From: Noviherbaspirillum aerium
GTDB lineage: Bacteria > Pseudomonadota > Gammaproteobacteria > Burkholderiales > Burkholderiaceae_D
Length of the DNA: 64,000 nt
Assembly: GCF_008929045.1 (NCBI RefSeq)
Contig: NZ_VFAH01000004.1
Coordinates: 248,001 to 312,000, forward strand
Direction of reading: 5' to 3'
A program made the translations under genes and the position numbers. The notes below the pieces were generated by a model. The model did no database searches, was not told the DNA's origin, and was given only the letters and a program-made list of their open reading frames with translations. This document shows, one piece after another, positions 45,032-54,280 of this stretch; position 1 is the first letter of the stretch; each line of letters starts with the position of its first letter.

Positions 45032-45931
45032 TCAGAGTACCTTGATTGCCTGCTCTGCGATTTCCTGGCCGTGCTCCTGTACAAAGTGCCCCCCTTCGGC
45101 GACTTCGTACGGAACAGGGCAATTTCGGATGTGCCGGCGCACTTCCGTCATGATGGCCGGACCGAGCACGGGGTCTTTCATGCCTATGGCCATGAAGGTC
45201 TTGCCCGTCCACTCTGTCGACCACCACTCGCGAGCGCGCCGCGATAGGGCTGCGCCTTCCGCGTCGGGATGGTCCGGTACCAGGTTCGGGAAGCGGCGCA
45301 CGCCGGCCTTGAATTCGATGCCGGGAAACGGCGCATCATAGGCTGCGATTTCGGCCGCGGACAATTGCGGATTGCTGCGTCCCATCAGCTTGCCGACGGC
45401 CATGTCGGGATTCGCGTTGCTCCATGCTCTCCAGTCCAGGAAACCTTTGCCAAGAGGCATGTCTCCCGTCGCAAAGCTGGTATTCATGACCAGAAGACCG
45501 GTGAAGCGTTCGGGCATGTCCATTGGCAGCGTAAGCCCAAGCAGCCCTCCCCAGTCCTGCACAACGAGGACGATATTGCGCAGGTCCAGACGTTCGACGA
45601 ACGCCTTGAGCATGTCGCGATGAAAAGCAAAGGTATAGATTGCGTCCTCGGCCGGCTTGTCGCTCTTGCCGAAGCCAAGCAGATCGGGCGCGATGCAGCG
45701 ATGTCCTGCTGCCGTAAAGACAGGCAGCATCTTGCGGTACAGGTAGCTCCAGGTAGGCTGCCCATGCAGGCACAAGAAGACTTTTTGCCCCGGTTGCGGT
45801 GCCTGGCTGCTCTCATCGAGATAATGAACCCGCATGCCCTCATATCCAATGAGGTCGTCCAGGTAGTGAGGTGAAAAAGGATAGTCTGGCAAGTTGCTGA
45901 ATCGATCCTCGGGCGTGCGCAATATGCTCAT
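45032..45931 (-). CDS. Haloalkane dehalogenase, alpha/beta hydrolase (HLD-I type)
   Basis: The 299-residue protein shows HGQPTWSYLYRKM (oxyanion region), nucleophile Asp126 with halide Trp127 in VVQDWGG, DWRAW near 167-170 for the second halide Trp, Asp253 in MKDPVLG and His282 in GGHFVQEHG. Placement of the acidic residue after strand 7 matches DhlA-type dehalogenases, which cleave carbon-halogen bonds hydrolytically. Real substrates may not be halogenated. The ATG at 45931 has AGGAG six bases ahead. A lone gene between the two-component system and the tRNA. Confidence 0.9.
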   Translation of the reverse strand: MSILRTPEDRFSNLPDYPFSPHYLDDLIGYEGMRVHYLDESSQAPQPGQKVFLCLHGQPTWSYLYRKMLPVFTAAGHRCIAPDLLGFGKSDKPAEDAIYTFAFHRDMLKAFVERLDLRNIVLVVQDWGGLLGLTLPMDMPERFTGLLVMNTSFATGDMPLGKGFLDWRAWSNANPDMAVGKLMGRSNPQLSAAEIAAYDAPFPGIEFKAGVRRFPNLVPDHPDAEGAALSRRAREWWSTEWTGKTFMAIGMKDPVLGPAIMTEVRRHIRNCPVPYEVAEGGHFVQEHGQEIAEQAIKVL

Positions 45932-46206
45932 CGACATCTCCTATGTTTTTATTAAAGTATTGAAAACCGATGAGGAATGCTAGCGCAAATTCCAGGATGC
46001 CGCCCGTTGCATGCGGCGGGCACGACTATCCTTGCAGAAGGCGATACCAGCCAATAAGCAAAAACCTATAGCAGGTAGAAAATGAGGACAACGCTTGGTC
46101 GCGTTACGGGATGAGATGAAATGGAACCACCACGACTATTGCCTGATACCGGCTTTCCGGGATCAGTGCTTGCGGTGTCGGTCAGGACTTCGCAGGAAAT
46201 TCTTAT

Positions 46207-46299
46207 TGGTGCCCGAGACCGGAATCGAACCGGTACGCCCCCTCTCGGGTAAGCGGCGGATTTTAAGTCCGCTGTGTCTACCAATTTCACCACTCGGGC
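46207..46299 (-). tRNA. tRNA-Leu (anticodon UAA)
   Basis: The 93-nt cloverleaf includes a templated CCA. The acceptor stem is GCCCGAG/CTCGGGC, the anticodon loop CTTAAAA gives UAA, the T loop is TTCGATT, and a long variable arm marks a class II tRNA. Its 5' end faces the gene-free stretch to the right. Confidence 0.97.
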
Positions 46300-47053
46300 A
46301 AGGCAGATGACCTCCGCCGATAAAAAGCGCACAGGGCACTTTCAGTAAACCGGAACGGGGTCAGGATGGGACCGGCGCTAGCGGCTTGGGACCATTCTAT
46401 CCTTTAAAATCAAAGGGCTAGCTACCTTAGCTTCGATGCACCAAATGTCTTGTGCCTGTTGCGACAAAGCAGCGCGAATTTTAGCATGGCGACATGATTT
46501 TTTGGAATACCGGCGTCCTGCCGTTGCAGCCGCTATACGAACCGACAATTGCAGTCATCGCGACACAGGTTCTCAAATCCGCTGCTCAACCGTCTTGCTT
46601 TCCGTGCTGGTCGCTTTGCCTGCGCAGCTTAGGCCTGCAGATGGAAGCGCCTCTGCCATTCATCGTCGGCACGGTGGCTAAATGAATAACCGCCGCGTAT
46701 GGAGGTGAGGTAGGAAGTCACTTATCTTCGGCGAAAAAAGTTCAGCGCTGGATATACCAGGATACGCCATGACGTGTTTGGCAAACAAACGCGTCCGGCA
46801 TGGTCTGGCACCCGCAAATTGTTGCTATACAAGATAATGAAAAGCAACGCCGTCCCGAGATGCAGAGAAGTCCCCAGATGAAAACTGCCTACTGCCAAAG
46901 TTGCCACAAGCCGCGAAGCATGCTGCGGAGCGCCAGATTCCCGGCTACCAGCATGCGCAAGCCAAGCCGCAGATCCGCTTTCTGATTGCCCGGGTACGCC
47001 GCGCCGGGGAGCAACTGATAAGGGATGATCATGGCCGTGGCTTACGAAGATGA
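46300..47053. other. Gene-free stretch upstream of tRNA-Leu
   Basis: This must hold the tRNA promoter. A 63-codon plus-strand frame (46494-46685) has plausible codon use but no ribosome site or motif. Nothing else is recognised. Confidence 0.4.
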
Positions 47054-47326
47054 TCAGCCCCGCTTCTTGCCGCCCCTATTCTTAAGCCATATGCCCGCAA
47101 GGATGAGCGTATAGGACACTAGTCGAAGCACATAGATGGAATAATTCTCCGTGGTCGCGCTCATTCGCAATATGCCGCCCAGAAGCAGCCTGTTCGCGCC
47201 TTCGACAATGAAGGCCAACGCAAAGTACATGAACAGCCGATCACCCGTGCTTTTCCAGAAGCGAAGGAAGAAAAGCGCTGCGATGAAGGATCCCATCGCT
47301 ATCGCTCCAATCAGGATCTCGTCCAT
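47054..47326 (-). CDS. DUF5985-like small membrane protein (second of pair)
   Basis: The 90-residue protein has three membrane helices (ILIGAIAMGSFIAALFFLRFW; LFMYFALAFIVEGANRLLLG; YVLRLVSYTLILAGIWLKNRG). It matches the pattern of paired DUF5985 proteins. Its start overlaps the stop of the neighbour (TAATG), with GGAGG seven bases ahead, so the two are translationally coupled and probably form a complex. Function unknown. Confidence 0.82.
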   Translation of the reverse strand: MDEILIGAIAMGSFIAALFFLRFWKSTGDRLFMYFALAFIVEGANRLLLGGILRMSATTENYSIYVLRLVSYTLILAGIWLKNRGGKKRG

Positions 47327-47583
47327 TAGTCTTCCTCCCAGATCAAGCCGTACAGCAAGGGCATCAATGCGACCAAAGCACACACGAGGCGCCAGGTGGT
47401 CAGGTTCACAGTGGGAAATACAATGCGGTCGAATACGACCAATGCATTATTGATAAAGAGGATGGAAAACGATAAGCCGCTCCAAAGCAGGATACGGTGC
47501 CGGAATATCGCGTAACTGCGGAACAGCAGCACTGCGCACAGGAGGCTGGTCAACGCGCACATTGTGTAGATCAAAGCAGCCAT
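47326..47583 (-). CDS. DUF5985-like small membrane protein (first of pair)
   Basis: The 85-residue protein has three membrane helices (LIYTMCALTSLLCAVLLFRSY; ILLWSGLSFSILFINNALVVFD; LVCALVALMPLLYGLIWEED). AAGGA lies eight bases ahead of the ATG. It sits 4 bp after the winged-helix-like gene and overlaps the next membrane protein, making a three-gene operon. Function unknown. Confidence 0.85.
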   Translation of the reverse strand: MAALIYTMCALTSLLCAVLLFRSYAIFRHRILLWSGLSFSILFINNALVVFDRIVFPTVNLTTWRLVCALVALMPLLYGLIWEED

Positions 47584-47587
47584 GACA

Positions 47588-47968
47588 TTAATCCTTCCTT
47601 AACTTGAATGCATCGGCGAACTGCTGTGCCTTTCTGTTTGTTTTCGCGTGGATCAGATTGCTGATTCCAACCAGATTGCTGGCATAGGCCATCTTCACCT
47701 CGGCAACCAGTTCCTTGATGTCGTCTGAGCGCGGGTGGTAATAAACGACGCCCGGAGCCTCTTCCGCAGCAAAGCCTGCTGCGTGCAACTCTGCAAGAAC
47801 GGCCGCGCCGGCGCGCTCGGACAGGTACAGACGCCGCGCCAGGGCATTGGCATCCCATCTCGCTTGCGGCATGGCCTGCAGCAGCAGCAAGGCCTCCAGA
47901 AAGGGAACGGAAGGAATCGACGTCAGCACAAACCGCCTTACGGCGTCTGGAATTTCATCAGAAATCAT
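47588..47968 (-). CDS. Small protein with predicted winged-helix region
   Basis: The 126-residue protein starts MISDEIPDAVRRFVLTSIPS. Residues about 20-75 (LEALLLLQAMPQARWDANALARRLYLSERAGAAVLAELHAAGFAAEE, with ALARRLYLSERAGAAVLAEL as the helix-turn-helix-like part) look like a winged helix. It is cytoplasmic and leads the operon with two small membrane proteins, so it may regulate or signal with them. Start uncertain; a TTG at 48013 would add 15 residues. Family not firmly recognised. Confidence 0.68.
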   Translation of the reverse strand: MISDEIPDAVRRFVLTSIPSVPFLEALLLLQAMPQARWDANALARRLYLSERAGAAVLAELHAAGFAAEEAPGVVYYHPRSDDIKELVAEVKMAYASNLVGISNLIHAKTNRKAQQFADAFKLRKD

Positions 47969-48105
47969 TACTTGCTCATCATGCGGAGGAAGGTATCCTG
48001 TGCCAAACAGCAAAGTCCCTTCGCACCGAAATTGTCTTGAGAATGCCCATTGCCGGATGTATCCGGATGTCTGGCGGCATCCGAATTGCTTCTCGTGCGC
48101 CGGAT

Positions 48106-48885
48106 TCAGGCCTGGAGCAATTGTTCGCTCAGGCGTTTGAGGAGCATGTCAAGGAATGCGGCCATTTCCGATATGTCGGAAAGGTGGAATTCGGCAGCCG
48201 TAGCCGGGCCTTCGCCAACGCGGATCGTAAGAAGGTCCTTATGCGGAAGGCTGAATACCGCCTCATCGGTCACATCGTCTCCGACATAAATAGCAGCCGG
48301 TGCCCGGGTCGCTTCACGCAGCTGAAGCAATGCGTCGCCCTTGTCAGGCGCTTCCCGCGGCAAAATATTGAAGACGAATTTTCCGTCGACGACTTTGGCG
48401 GCTGGCGCTGTTCTTTCAATCAGCCGGAGCAGGCTTGCCTTTGTTGATGCGGCGTTCCTGGCCTGTCGATAATGGATCGATACGGAGTAGGTCTTGTCTT
48501 CGACCCACACTGCCGGATCATAGACCCCGCTGTCCAAGGCCGACTGCAGATCGCGCACCCAGCGTGCGCAATCGCGACGGTACTGCTTTTCTCGCTCTTC
48601 CCAGCCGGGCAATCCTTCAAGTCCGTGGTTTCCGATCACGAATTCAGGAAAGAAGTCTAGGCGAAGGCTGATGTCTTCCACGGACCGCCCGGTGATGACT
48701 GCCACCGGCGTGAATTCCGCGAGTGCGGCGAGCCTGCGCAGCAAGGACGGCGGAATGCGAGCCGCCGCCGGGTCGTCGACGATCGGCGCGATGGTGCCGT
48801 CGAAATCGAAGGCGCATAGAACACCGGGTTGAACCGATTCCAGCAGGCGTCCCATGCCGTACTCCATGAATGGCCTGGACATCAT
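48106..48885 (-). CDS. otsB: Trehalose-6-phosphate phosphatase
   Basis: The 259-residue HAD-superfamily enzyme removes phosphate from trehalose 6-phosphate. Motif I is FDFDGTIAPI (Asp27, Asp29), VITGRSVEDI is the T6PP-specific block, IGNHGLEG follows, and GDDVTDEAVF is the metal-binding motif IV. Its ATG overlaps the otsA stop codon, so the pair is translationally coupled. It should complete cytoplasmic trehalose synthesis as an osmoprotectant. Confidence 0.95.
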   Translation of the reverse strand: MMSRPFMEYGMGRLLESVQPGVLCAFDFDGTIAPIVDDPAAARIPPSLLRRLAALAEFTPVAVITGRSVEDISLRLDFFPEFVIGNHGLEGLPGWEEREKQYRRDCARWVRDLQSALDSGVYDPAVWVEDKTYSVSIHYRQARNAASTKASLLRLIERTAPAAKVVDGKFVFNILPREAPDKGDALLQLREATRAPAAIYVGDDVTDEAVFSLPHKDLLTIRVGEGPATAAEFHLSDISEMAAFLDMLLKRLSEQLLQA

Positions 48886-51158
48886 CAGATGACGCGGCGC
48901 AAGGGCGCGCGATGATGAAGATTGATCTTTTGAGTCACGCGTTCGCGCTTGCGAAGGCGCGCCGCATCCAGCAGCATATGCCCGGCCCATCGATAAACAT
49001 TAAAGTCTTTCACCAGCGTTCGCATACTGCGCATCCTTTCTTTTTGTTCGGCATCCGGCATGGTTAATGCCTGATAAAGCGCTTCGGCGCTTTGTTCAAT
49101 ATGGTAGGGATTGACGATCAGGGCCTCGTGCAGTTCACGCGCCGCTCCGGTGAACTGGCTCAGCAGAAGAACGCCGCGTTCGTCATATCGGGATGCGATG
49201 AATTCCTTGGCCACGAGGTTCATGCCGTCGTGCAGACTGGTGACCATGCAGACATCCGCGCCCCGGTAATACCGGTTGAGCTGATAATGGTCGTGATGCT
49301 CGACCTTCAATACGATCGGAACATAGCTTCCGTCGGAGAATCGCTGATTGATGCGCAGTACGAGCGCCCGGACACGGGATTCGAAGTTCTGGTACTCCTC
49401 CAGCGACGAGCGCGTGGGCGCGGCAATCTGCACAAAGGTAAATTTGCCGACCATTGCAGGATTGAGTTCCAGCATGCGTTCAATCGCCTGAAAACGTTCG
49501 ACGATGCCCTTCGTGTAGTCGAGGCGGTCCACGCCGATTCCCAGCAAGTGATCGGCATGCAATGCCAACTCCCTGCGAACATTGTTCCGGCACTCGGCGC
49601 GGCTTTCCGCGCTCGTCTCCGAGGCGCCCGGCCAGGCGATGGAGATCGGATAGTCTTCCACCTGCGTGAGCTTGCCGCCGTAGGAAATAGTGGACGCCTC
49701 CGATTCGATGCGTGTTTCAAGATAGCGGTCCACCGTCTCAAGGAAATTCTTGCGGTGGAACGGCGTATGGAAGCCAAGGATCGTGCTGCCGAGCAGGCCC
49801 GCAAGGATTTCCTCGCGCCAGGGACAGATGCCGAAGGACTCCTGGTTGGGCCAGGGAATATGCCAGAAGGTGATGATGGTTGCCCGGGGAAGCACCTCGC
49901 GAACCATGCGGGGAAGCAGCGCGAAATGATAGTCCTGCACGAGAACGACGGGATTATCCGTACGCGCCTGTGCGATCACGGCATCGGCAAAGCGCTGGTT
50001 GACCTTCACGTATTGTTCCCAGTCCGATGAGCGGAATACCGGACGCACATGGGCGATATGGCAAAGCGGCCATAAACCTTCATTTGCAAAGCCATAGTAG
50101 TAGCCCTGCTCCTCTTCCTTGGAAAGCCATACCCGGCGCAAGGTGTATTCCGGCCGGTCGGGAGGAACGGACACGCAGTCCTGATCATCCACGACGGCGC
50201 GATCACCGCTGCCGCTGCCATGCGCGATCCAGGTCCCGGAGCAGGCGCGCATCACGGCTTCGACCGCGGTGACCAGACCGCTTGCCGGGCGACTTACTTC
50301 AATGCCGTCGGCGGTCTGGCGGTGAATGTAGGGTTCCCGATTCGACACCACCAGGACTTCGTCACCGGCGAGTTCGTTGCGCAGCAGGCCGCGCAAGCGA
50401 TCCGCGGTCCATGCCTGCCCGGCATCCTGATGACTCTGGCGTTCCCGGTGGTACTCGCTCAGCAGCGCCCGCAGATCAGCGACGAGCGGGCTCACCTCGG
50501 GCGACGGGCGGGAATGCGGAGCCGGCAGCAACTCGCCGCGCAACAGGCCTCGCACGCCATGAATCCAGCCCCTCCAGCTCAGATGCGCAATCGCGACGGT
50601 GATCAGCGAAATGACGATGCCCAACAGGATGAAGAAGCCGATCACGTATTTCTTGGTATCGGCACTGCGCCGCTCGATGAAGCTCATGTCATGTACCAGA
50701 ACCAGCTTGCCGACCGGCTCGCCGTCTCTGCTCAGCGCACTGCGCGCGACGTGCACCGGGCCGCGCGGCAGATGCACCAGAGCTTTTGCGCCGGCAGCAC
50801 CAAGTCCCTGGTTGTCCAGGCGTTCCTGACTGTGGCAACCGAGCGAAGCCGGATAGGTGGAAGTGGCATAGACCACGCGCTCGGTCTGGTCGCAGAAAGC
50901 CAGCGCATACAGGCGCTCGTCCTCTACCGCCCTGTTGAACAGCTGGTTTATCTTCGTTTTTTCCTTGGCCGGAACATAGTCGAGCAACGGGGCCTCCAAT
51001 GTACTCGCCAGCACCTTTGACCTGATGTCCAAATCCCTGACAAACCAGCGCAGCGTAAGATCGTCGAGCAGGGGCACGACGACATAGGCGCACAATGCCA
51101 GTACCAATGCCAGCGGCGCTGCAAAGCGCAGCGACATTCGGGTCCAGTGAAGGTGCAT
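48885..51158 (-). CDS. otsA: Trehalose-6-phosphate synthase with N-terminal membrane sensor-like module
   Basis: The 757-residue protein is about 280 residues longer than E. coli OtsA. Residues 12-31 and 171-193 are membrane helices around a ~140-residue extracytoplasmic domain; a short linker leads to the GT20 domain from about 266. Key active-site segments are present: [51 protein letters not shown] (Arg, Lys) and [15 protein letters not shown] (Asp, Glu). It makes trehalose 6-phosphate from UDP-glucose and glucose 6-phosphate at the membrane. The module's role in sensing is inference. Confidence 0.94.
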   Translation of the reverse strand: MHLHWTRMSLRFAAPLALVLALCAYVVVPLLDDLTLRWFVRDLDIRSKVLASTLEAPLLDYVPAKEKTKINQLFNRAVEDERLYALAFCDQTERVVYATSTYPASLGCHSQERLDNQGLGAAGAKALVHLPRGPVHVARSALSRDGEPVGKLVLVHDMSFIERRSADTKKYVIGFFILLGIVISLITVAIAHLSWRGWIHGVRGLLRGELLPAPHSRPSPEVSPLVADLRALLSEYHRERQSHQDAGQAWTADRLRGLLRNELAGDEVLVVSNREPYIHRQTADGIEVSRPASGLVTAVEAVMRACSGTWIAHGSGSGDRAVVDDQDCVSVPPDRPEYTLRRVWLSKEEEQGYYYGFANEGLWPLCHIAHVRPVFRSSDWEQYVKVNQRFADAVIAQARTDNPVVLVQDYHFALLPRMVREVLPRATIITFWHIPWPNQESFGICPWREEILAGLLGSTILGFHTPFHRKNFLETVDRYLETRIESEASTISYGGKLTQVEDYPISIAWPGASETSAESRAECRNNVRRELALHADHLLGIGVDRLDYTKGIVERFQAIERMLELNPAMVGKFTFVQIAAPTRSSLEEYQNFESRVRALVLRINQRFSDGSYVPIVLKVEHHDHYQLNRYYRGADVCMVTSLHDGMNLVAKEFIASRYDERGVLLLSQFTGAARELHEALIVNPYHIEQSAEALYQALTMPDAEQKERMRSMRTLVKDFNVYRWAGHMLLDAARLRKRERVTQKINLHHRAPLRRVI

Positions 51159-51185
51159 GTTGGTCGCTCCCTGTAAGGCGGTCGA

Positions 51186-52268
51186 TCAAGCCACGAGTTT
51201 TTCGGCGGCAGCCGACAGTTCTGATGCTTTCGCTGGCGGTGCCAGATGCAAGGTGCGTGTCGGATAGGCGAAAGACACATTGCGCTCGCGCAGCGCGGCA
51301 AGCAGCGCGATATTGATTTCCTGCTGGATATCCATGTATTTGTTGTAATCCGGGTCCAGTACGAAATAGACGACTTCGAATTGCAGCGCGCTGTCTCCAT
51401 AACCTTTGAAATGCGCCCTGTCGAACCTGGTTTCCAGGTAATCGGCCGAGATGATTTCCATGACGGTATGGGGAATGCGTTCGATCTCCGCCAGCGGCGT
51501 CTCATAGGCGACGCCGAACTCGAACAGCACTCTTCGTTCCTGCATGCGCTTGTAATTGCGTATCCGGTTCTTGAGCAACTCGGCATTGGAAAAAATGATC
51601 TGCTCGCCGCCGAGACTGCGTAGCCTGGTGGTTTTCATTCCAACGTATTCGACGGTGCCCATGTAGGAATCAACGACGATGAAGTCACCGATGACGAATG
51701 GTTTGTCCATCGCGATGGATACGGAAGAGAATATGTCGCCGAGGATGTTTTGCACGGCAAGCGCAACAGCAATACCGCCGATACCCAGGCTCGCCATGAT
51801 CGTCGTGATATTGAAACCCAGGTTATCGAGAATCACGAGGGCAGCGGTCGACCACAGCATGATGCGCCCAACCAGCCCCGCGAGCATCAGGTGCGTGGCG
51901 CCTGCGGGATCGGTCTCGCGCTGTCGAATAAAGGCGCGTTGAACGGCAACCGTGATGATCCCGTTACCCCAGAGTGCGATCTGCGAGACGAGAATGATGA
52001 TCCATGCGTAGTTCAGCCAGCGGTCATGCGAGGCGCCGAGCTCTATCTGGCTTACTCCGGCCAGCAAGCCGATACCAATGAAAAACGGCATGCGGGTGCC
52101 GCTGACAAGCTGTTCGGCATACCTGAAGAATGGGAGGCGGCCTGCCTGCGCCAGGCGGCGCAATTGACGACCCACGAACGCCTTGAGCAGCAGGAGCGTG
52201 GCGACCACCGCCATGAAGACAGCGCCGGCAAAGGCGAGGTCGTAGGATACCCATGTCAAACTATTCAC
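51186..52268 (-). CDS. Mechanosensitive channel, MscS family (second copy)
   Basis: The 360-residue protein has about five helices; the pore helix is TTIMASLGIGGIAVALAVQNILGDIFSSV (core GIGGIAVALAVQNILGD), followed by FVIGDFIVVDSYMGTVEYVGMKTTRLRSLGGEQIIFSN (core MGTVEYVGMKTTRLRS). A GTG start at 52268 has AGGAG six bases ahead and is preferred to the ATG at 52301. It sits 27 bp before otsA, so osmolyte synthesis and an emergency release valve share one operon, driven by the box at 52637-52669. Confidence 0.93.
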   Translation of the reverse strand: MNSLTWVSYDLAFAGAVFMAVVATLLLLKAFVGRQLRRLAQAGRLPFFRYAEQLVSGTRMPFFIGIGLLAGVSQIELGASHDRWLNYAWIIILVSQIALWGNGIITVAVQRAFIRQRETDPAGATHLMLAGLVGRIMLWSTAALVILDNLGFNITTIMASLGIGGIAVALAVQNILGDIFSSVSIAMDKPFVIGDFIVVDSYMGTVEYVGMKTTRLRSLGGEQIIFSNAELLKNRIRNYKRMQERRVLFEFGVAYETPLAEIERIPHTVMEIISADYLETRFDRAHFKGYGDSALQFEVVYFVLDPDYNKYMDIQQEINIALLAALRERNVSFAYPTRTLHLAPPAKASELSAAAEKLVA

Positions 52269-52636
52269 CGTTACTCCTATAAACATACGGCTTGGATGCA
52301 AGCATTTTCAAGATATTTGCCTTCGAAAACAGGCGGCCCGTCCTTGTTGAGGGCCGGTTCCTTTTTTCTGAAAAACCAGGGGAAACCGCGTGCGAACTTG
52401 TTCGCTTCGCGCCCGAGGAACTGATGAAAGCCTTACGCCTTCACGTGAAATCGTTGACAGCGAGGACGCCTTGTTCAAAGCAATGACGCCACAGCGTCAC
52501 CGGCGGAACATTCGTACCGCGACGCAACCGCCGTTATTCGGATTTCCGCTGCGCGACTGCAATCTGTCCGGAAGACTGTACGCAGTGGCAGCGGGCATAT
52601 GCACATTCCGCAGGTATGCGTACGAGCACGGAACCG

Positions 52637-52669
52637 ACTATATCGAATTTTGCTTAGGCTTAACTTAAG
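52637..52669 (-). promoter_or_regulatory. PmrA/QseB-type box with -10, ahead of mscS-otsA-otsB
   Basis: CTTAAG-TTAAG-CCTAAG (52669-52653), 10 bp, TATAGT (52642-52637; 5 of 6 match to -10). One half-site has a C for T. The predicted start is near 52630. Confidence 0.6.
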
Positions 52670-52773
52670 ACACAGGATGGGGCAGACCAGGCACAGCACA
52701 TCCTGCGAGTGCGCATCGATGTCGCGCCGCGCATGGCATGCGCCGCAGCGGCTTTCTGAGGCCGCGGCATCCG

Positions 52774-52806
52774 CTTAAGTTGCACTTAATGTTGGCGGCG
52801 TATAGT
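52774..52806 (+). promoter_or_regulatory. PmrA/QseB-type box with -10, ahead of 62-residue protein
   Basis: CTTAAG-TTGCA-CTTAAT (52774-52790), 10 bp, TATAGT (52801-52806). The predicted start is near 52813, about 69 bp before the ATG. One of the best matches in the set. Confidence 0.7.
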
Positions 52807-52881
52807 CAACTGCAGCTTTCGTCATGTCTTCGCCGCAGCATGGCGCACAGGACTGATCCAATACAACGATGGAAACAGACT

Positions 52882-53070
52882 ATGGCCCTTACCTTTGATA
52901 GCAATCATCTTCCGACGTGCTGCGGCATCGGCCTCGTCCCGGGCGAACCGCATACTGTCTGCCAGATCTGCCTTGCGCGATTCGATACGCAAAAGCTGTC
53001 TTTGCAGATCACGTCTCTCAGGAGCAAACGCGCCGCAGGTGCAAGAGAAGTCCGAGTGGCTTCTGCCTGA
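52882..53070 (+). CDS. 62-residue cysteine-containing protein, unknown
   Basis: The frame begins MALTFDSNHLPTCCGIGLVP and contains TCC (Cys13-14), His24 and CQIC (Cys27, Cys30), a possible metal site, then a basic C-terminus. The ATG is preceded by a weak site. The gene is bounded by a strong box promoter (52774) and an intrinsic terminator (53224), so it is a single transcription unit of about 440 nt. I do not recognise the family; a dual role as RNA is possible. Confidence 0.55.
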   Translation: MALTFDSNHLPTCCGIGLVPGEPHTVCQICLARFDTQKLSLQITSLRSKRAAGAREVRVASA

Positions 53071-53170
53071 GTCCGTCGAACATAACGCATGCAGTCATCG
53101 CCTTGCCCCTCGCAACATGCGTGGATGCGTGGAAAAACGATAAATGTCATTAAACCAGCAGGCCGTTTGC

Positions 53171-53226
53171 AAGGCGTGACGACGCGTCGGCACAGCACCA
53201 CAAGGAGCCGTAACGCGGTGTACGGC
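53171..53226 (+). repeat. Dispersed intergenic repeat, copy 3
   Basis: The segment with GGCGTGACGACGCG and CAAGGAGCCGTAACGC aligns closely to 36378-36430. It lies between the small-protein gene and its terminator. Confidence 0.55.
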
Positions 53227-53253
53227 CCGTCCCGATGGCTTCCGGGCCTTTTT
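53224..53253 (+). terminator. Intrinsic terminator after the 62-residue gene
   Basis: The stem GGCCCG/CGGGCC (53224-53229 and 53243-53248) is followed by five T. It lies 154 bp after the stop codon, facing the end of the convergent LacI gene. Confidence 0.75.
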
Positions 53254-53263
53254 ATTGGACTAC

Positions 53264-54280
53264 CTAGAAAGCACAGGGACCGATGGTCTCTCCGTCAGTC
53301 ATCTCCACCGGCTGACGCTCTTGCAGTTCGGTGGCCGGTTTACCGTCGATCAGGTCCAGCAGCATTCCAACAATCTTTGCCCCTGTTTGCTCCGGCGCCG
53401 GGTCGACGATGGATGTCTGAGGCTGCGCCCATTCATAATTCGACAAGCTGCCCCAAGTCACAATTGAAATATCCTGTCCCACGCGAATACCGGCGGACAG
53501 CATCGCATGCATGGCGCCCGCGCCTGCATGAGGATTGTCGACGATAACAGCCGTGGGACGCGGCGAGCGCTGCAGGAAGTTTTGCATGGCCAGATAACCG
53601 GATCGCCGGTCGCCGGCATGGGTTGCCATCAGGGCCGGATCGGCAGAAAAACCTGTATCCCCCAGATGCGCCTTGAAGGCTTCAAGCTTCTGTGCTGCCG
53701 AAGCCAGGTCGGGAGCGTCACCGATGTAGGCGATGCGTTGGTGTCCAAGCTCAAGGAGTTTCGATAACGCAAGCCGCATACCGGCATCATAGTCATAATC
53801 GAACCAGGCGTGCTTCAACCCTTCCCCGCTATGGCCCATGGCAACAAAAGGCACACCGCGCCGCGCAAGATAATCGATCCGTTCATCCTGAACTTTGCAA
53901 TGCGTCACCACCAGTCCATCGACGCGATGGTTATTGACCAGGTTTTCATAGCTCTCGATCAGATGGGAATGCGAGGCGGGCGTGATGAAAAAATTCATGC
54001 CCCTGGATTCCAGCTCCTTCGCGGCGCTGGAAAGAAACCCCAGGAATTCCTGATTTTCCAGTTCCGCATTCATTACCGGGAAAATCATGCCGATCGCATT
54101 CATCCGCCCCACCGCCAAGCCGCGAGCGATGGGATTCGGCTGATATCCGAGGGCCTTGGCCGCGGCAAGCACTCTTTCCCGCGTCTTCTGGCTGACTTCC
54201 GGATAGCCGTTGAGTGCGCGGCTGGCTGTCGTTTCCGAAATATTGAGGCTTTTGGCAAAGCTTCGTAAATTCATGGTCAT
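53264..54280 (-). CDS. LacI-family transcriptional regulator
   Basis: The 338-residue protein has an N-terminal helix-turn-helix (NLRSFAKSLNISETTASRALNGYPEVS, core ISETTASRALNGYPEVS), hinge GYQPNPIARGL, and a periplasmic-binding-like effector domain (NHRVDGLVVTHCK, LGHQRIAYIGD, AVIVDNPHAGAGAMHAM). Such repressors control sugar uptake or catabolism genes. No sugar transporter is adjacent; the nearest genes are an AGCS symporter and ots genes. The ATG at 54280 (or 54274) is set by family N-terminus. It has a PmrA/QseB-type box upstream. Confidence 0.93.
   Translation of the reverse strand: MTMNLRSFAKSLNISETTASRALNGYPEVSQKTRERVLAAAKALGYQPNPIARGLAVGRMNAIGMIFPVMNAELENQEFLGFLSSAAKELESRGMNFFITPASHSHLIESYENLVNNHRVDGLVVTHCKVQDERIDYLARRGVPFVAMGHSGEGLKHAWFDYDYDAGMRLALSKLLELGHQRIAYIGDAPDLASAAQKLEAFKAHLGDTGFSADPALMATHAGDRRSGYLAMQNFLQRSPRPTAVIVDNPHAGAGAMHAMLSAGIRVGQDISIVTWGSLSNYEWAQPQTSIVDPAPEQTGAKIVGMLLDLIDGKPATELQERQPVEMTDGETIGPCAF

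Larger units (their letters stand above)
52269..52881. other. Divergent control region between mscS-ots and the small-protein gene
   Basis: Two PmrA/QseB-type promoters point away from each other here, about 105 bp apart. The left-facing transcript would have a leader of about 360 bp. No gene is seen between. Confidence 0.55.

Noticed and set aside
46494-46685. 63-codon plus-strand frame upstream of tRNA-Leu
   Set aside because: Codon use is plausible but there is no ribosome site, no promoter and no recognisable motif.
47587-47603. ATTAAT-CCTTC-CTTAAC, looks like a box
   Set aside because: It overlaps the stop codon and ribosome site of coding genes, and neither direction has a -10-like hexamer with A2/T6 at 10 bp (plus strand CGGCGA, minus strand CTTTGA).
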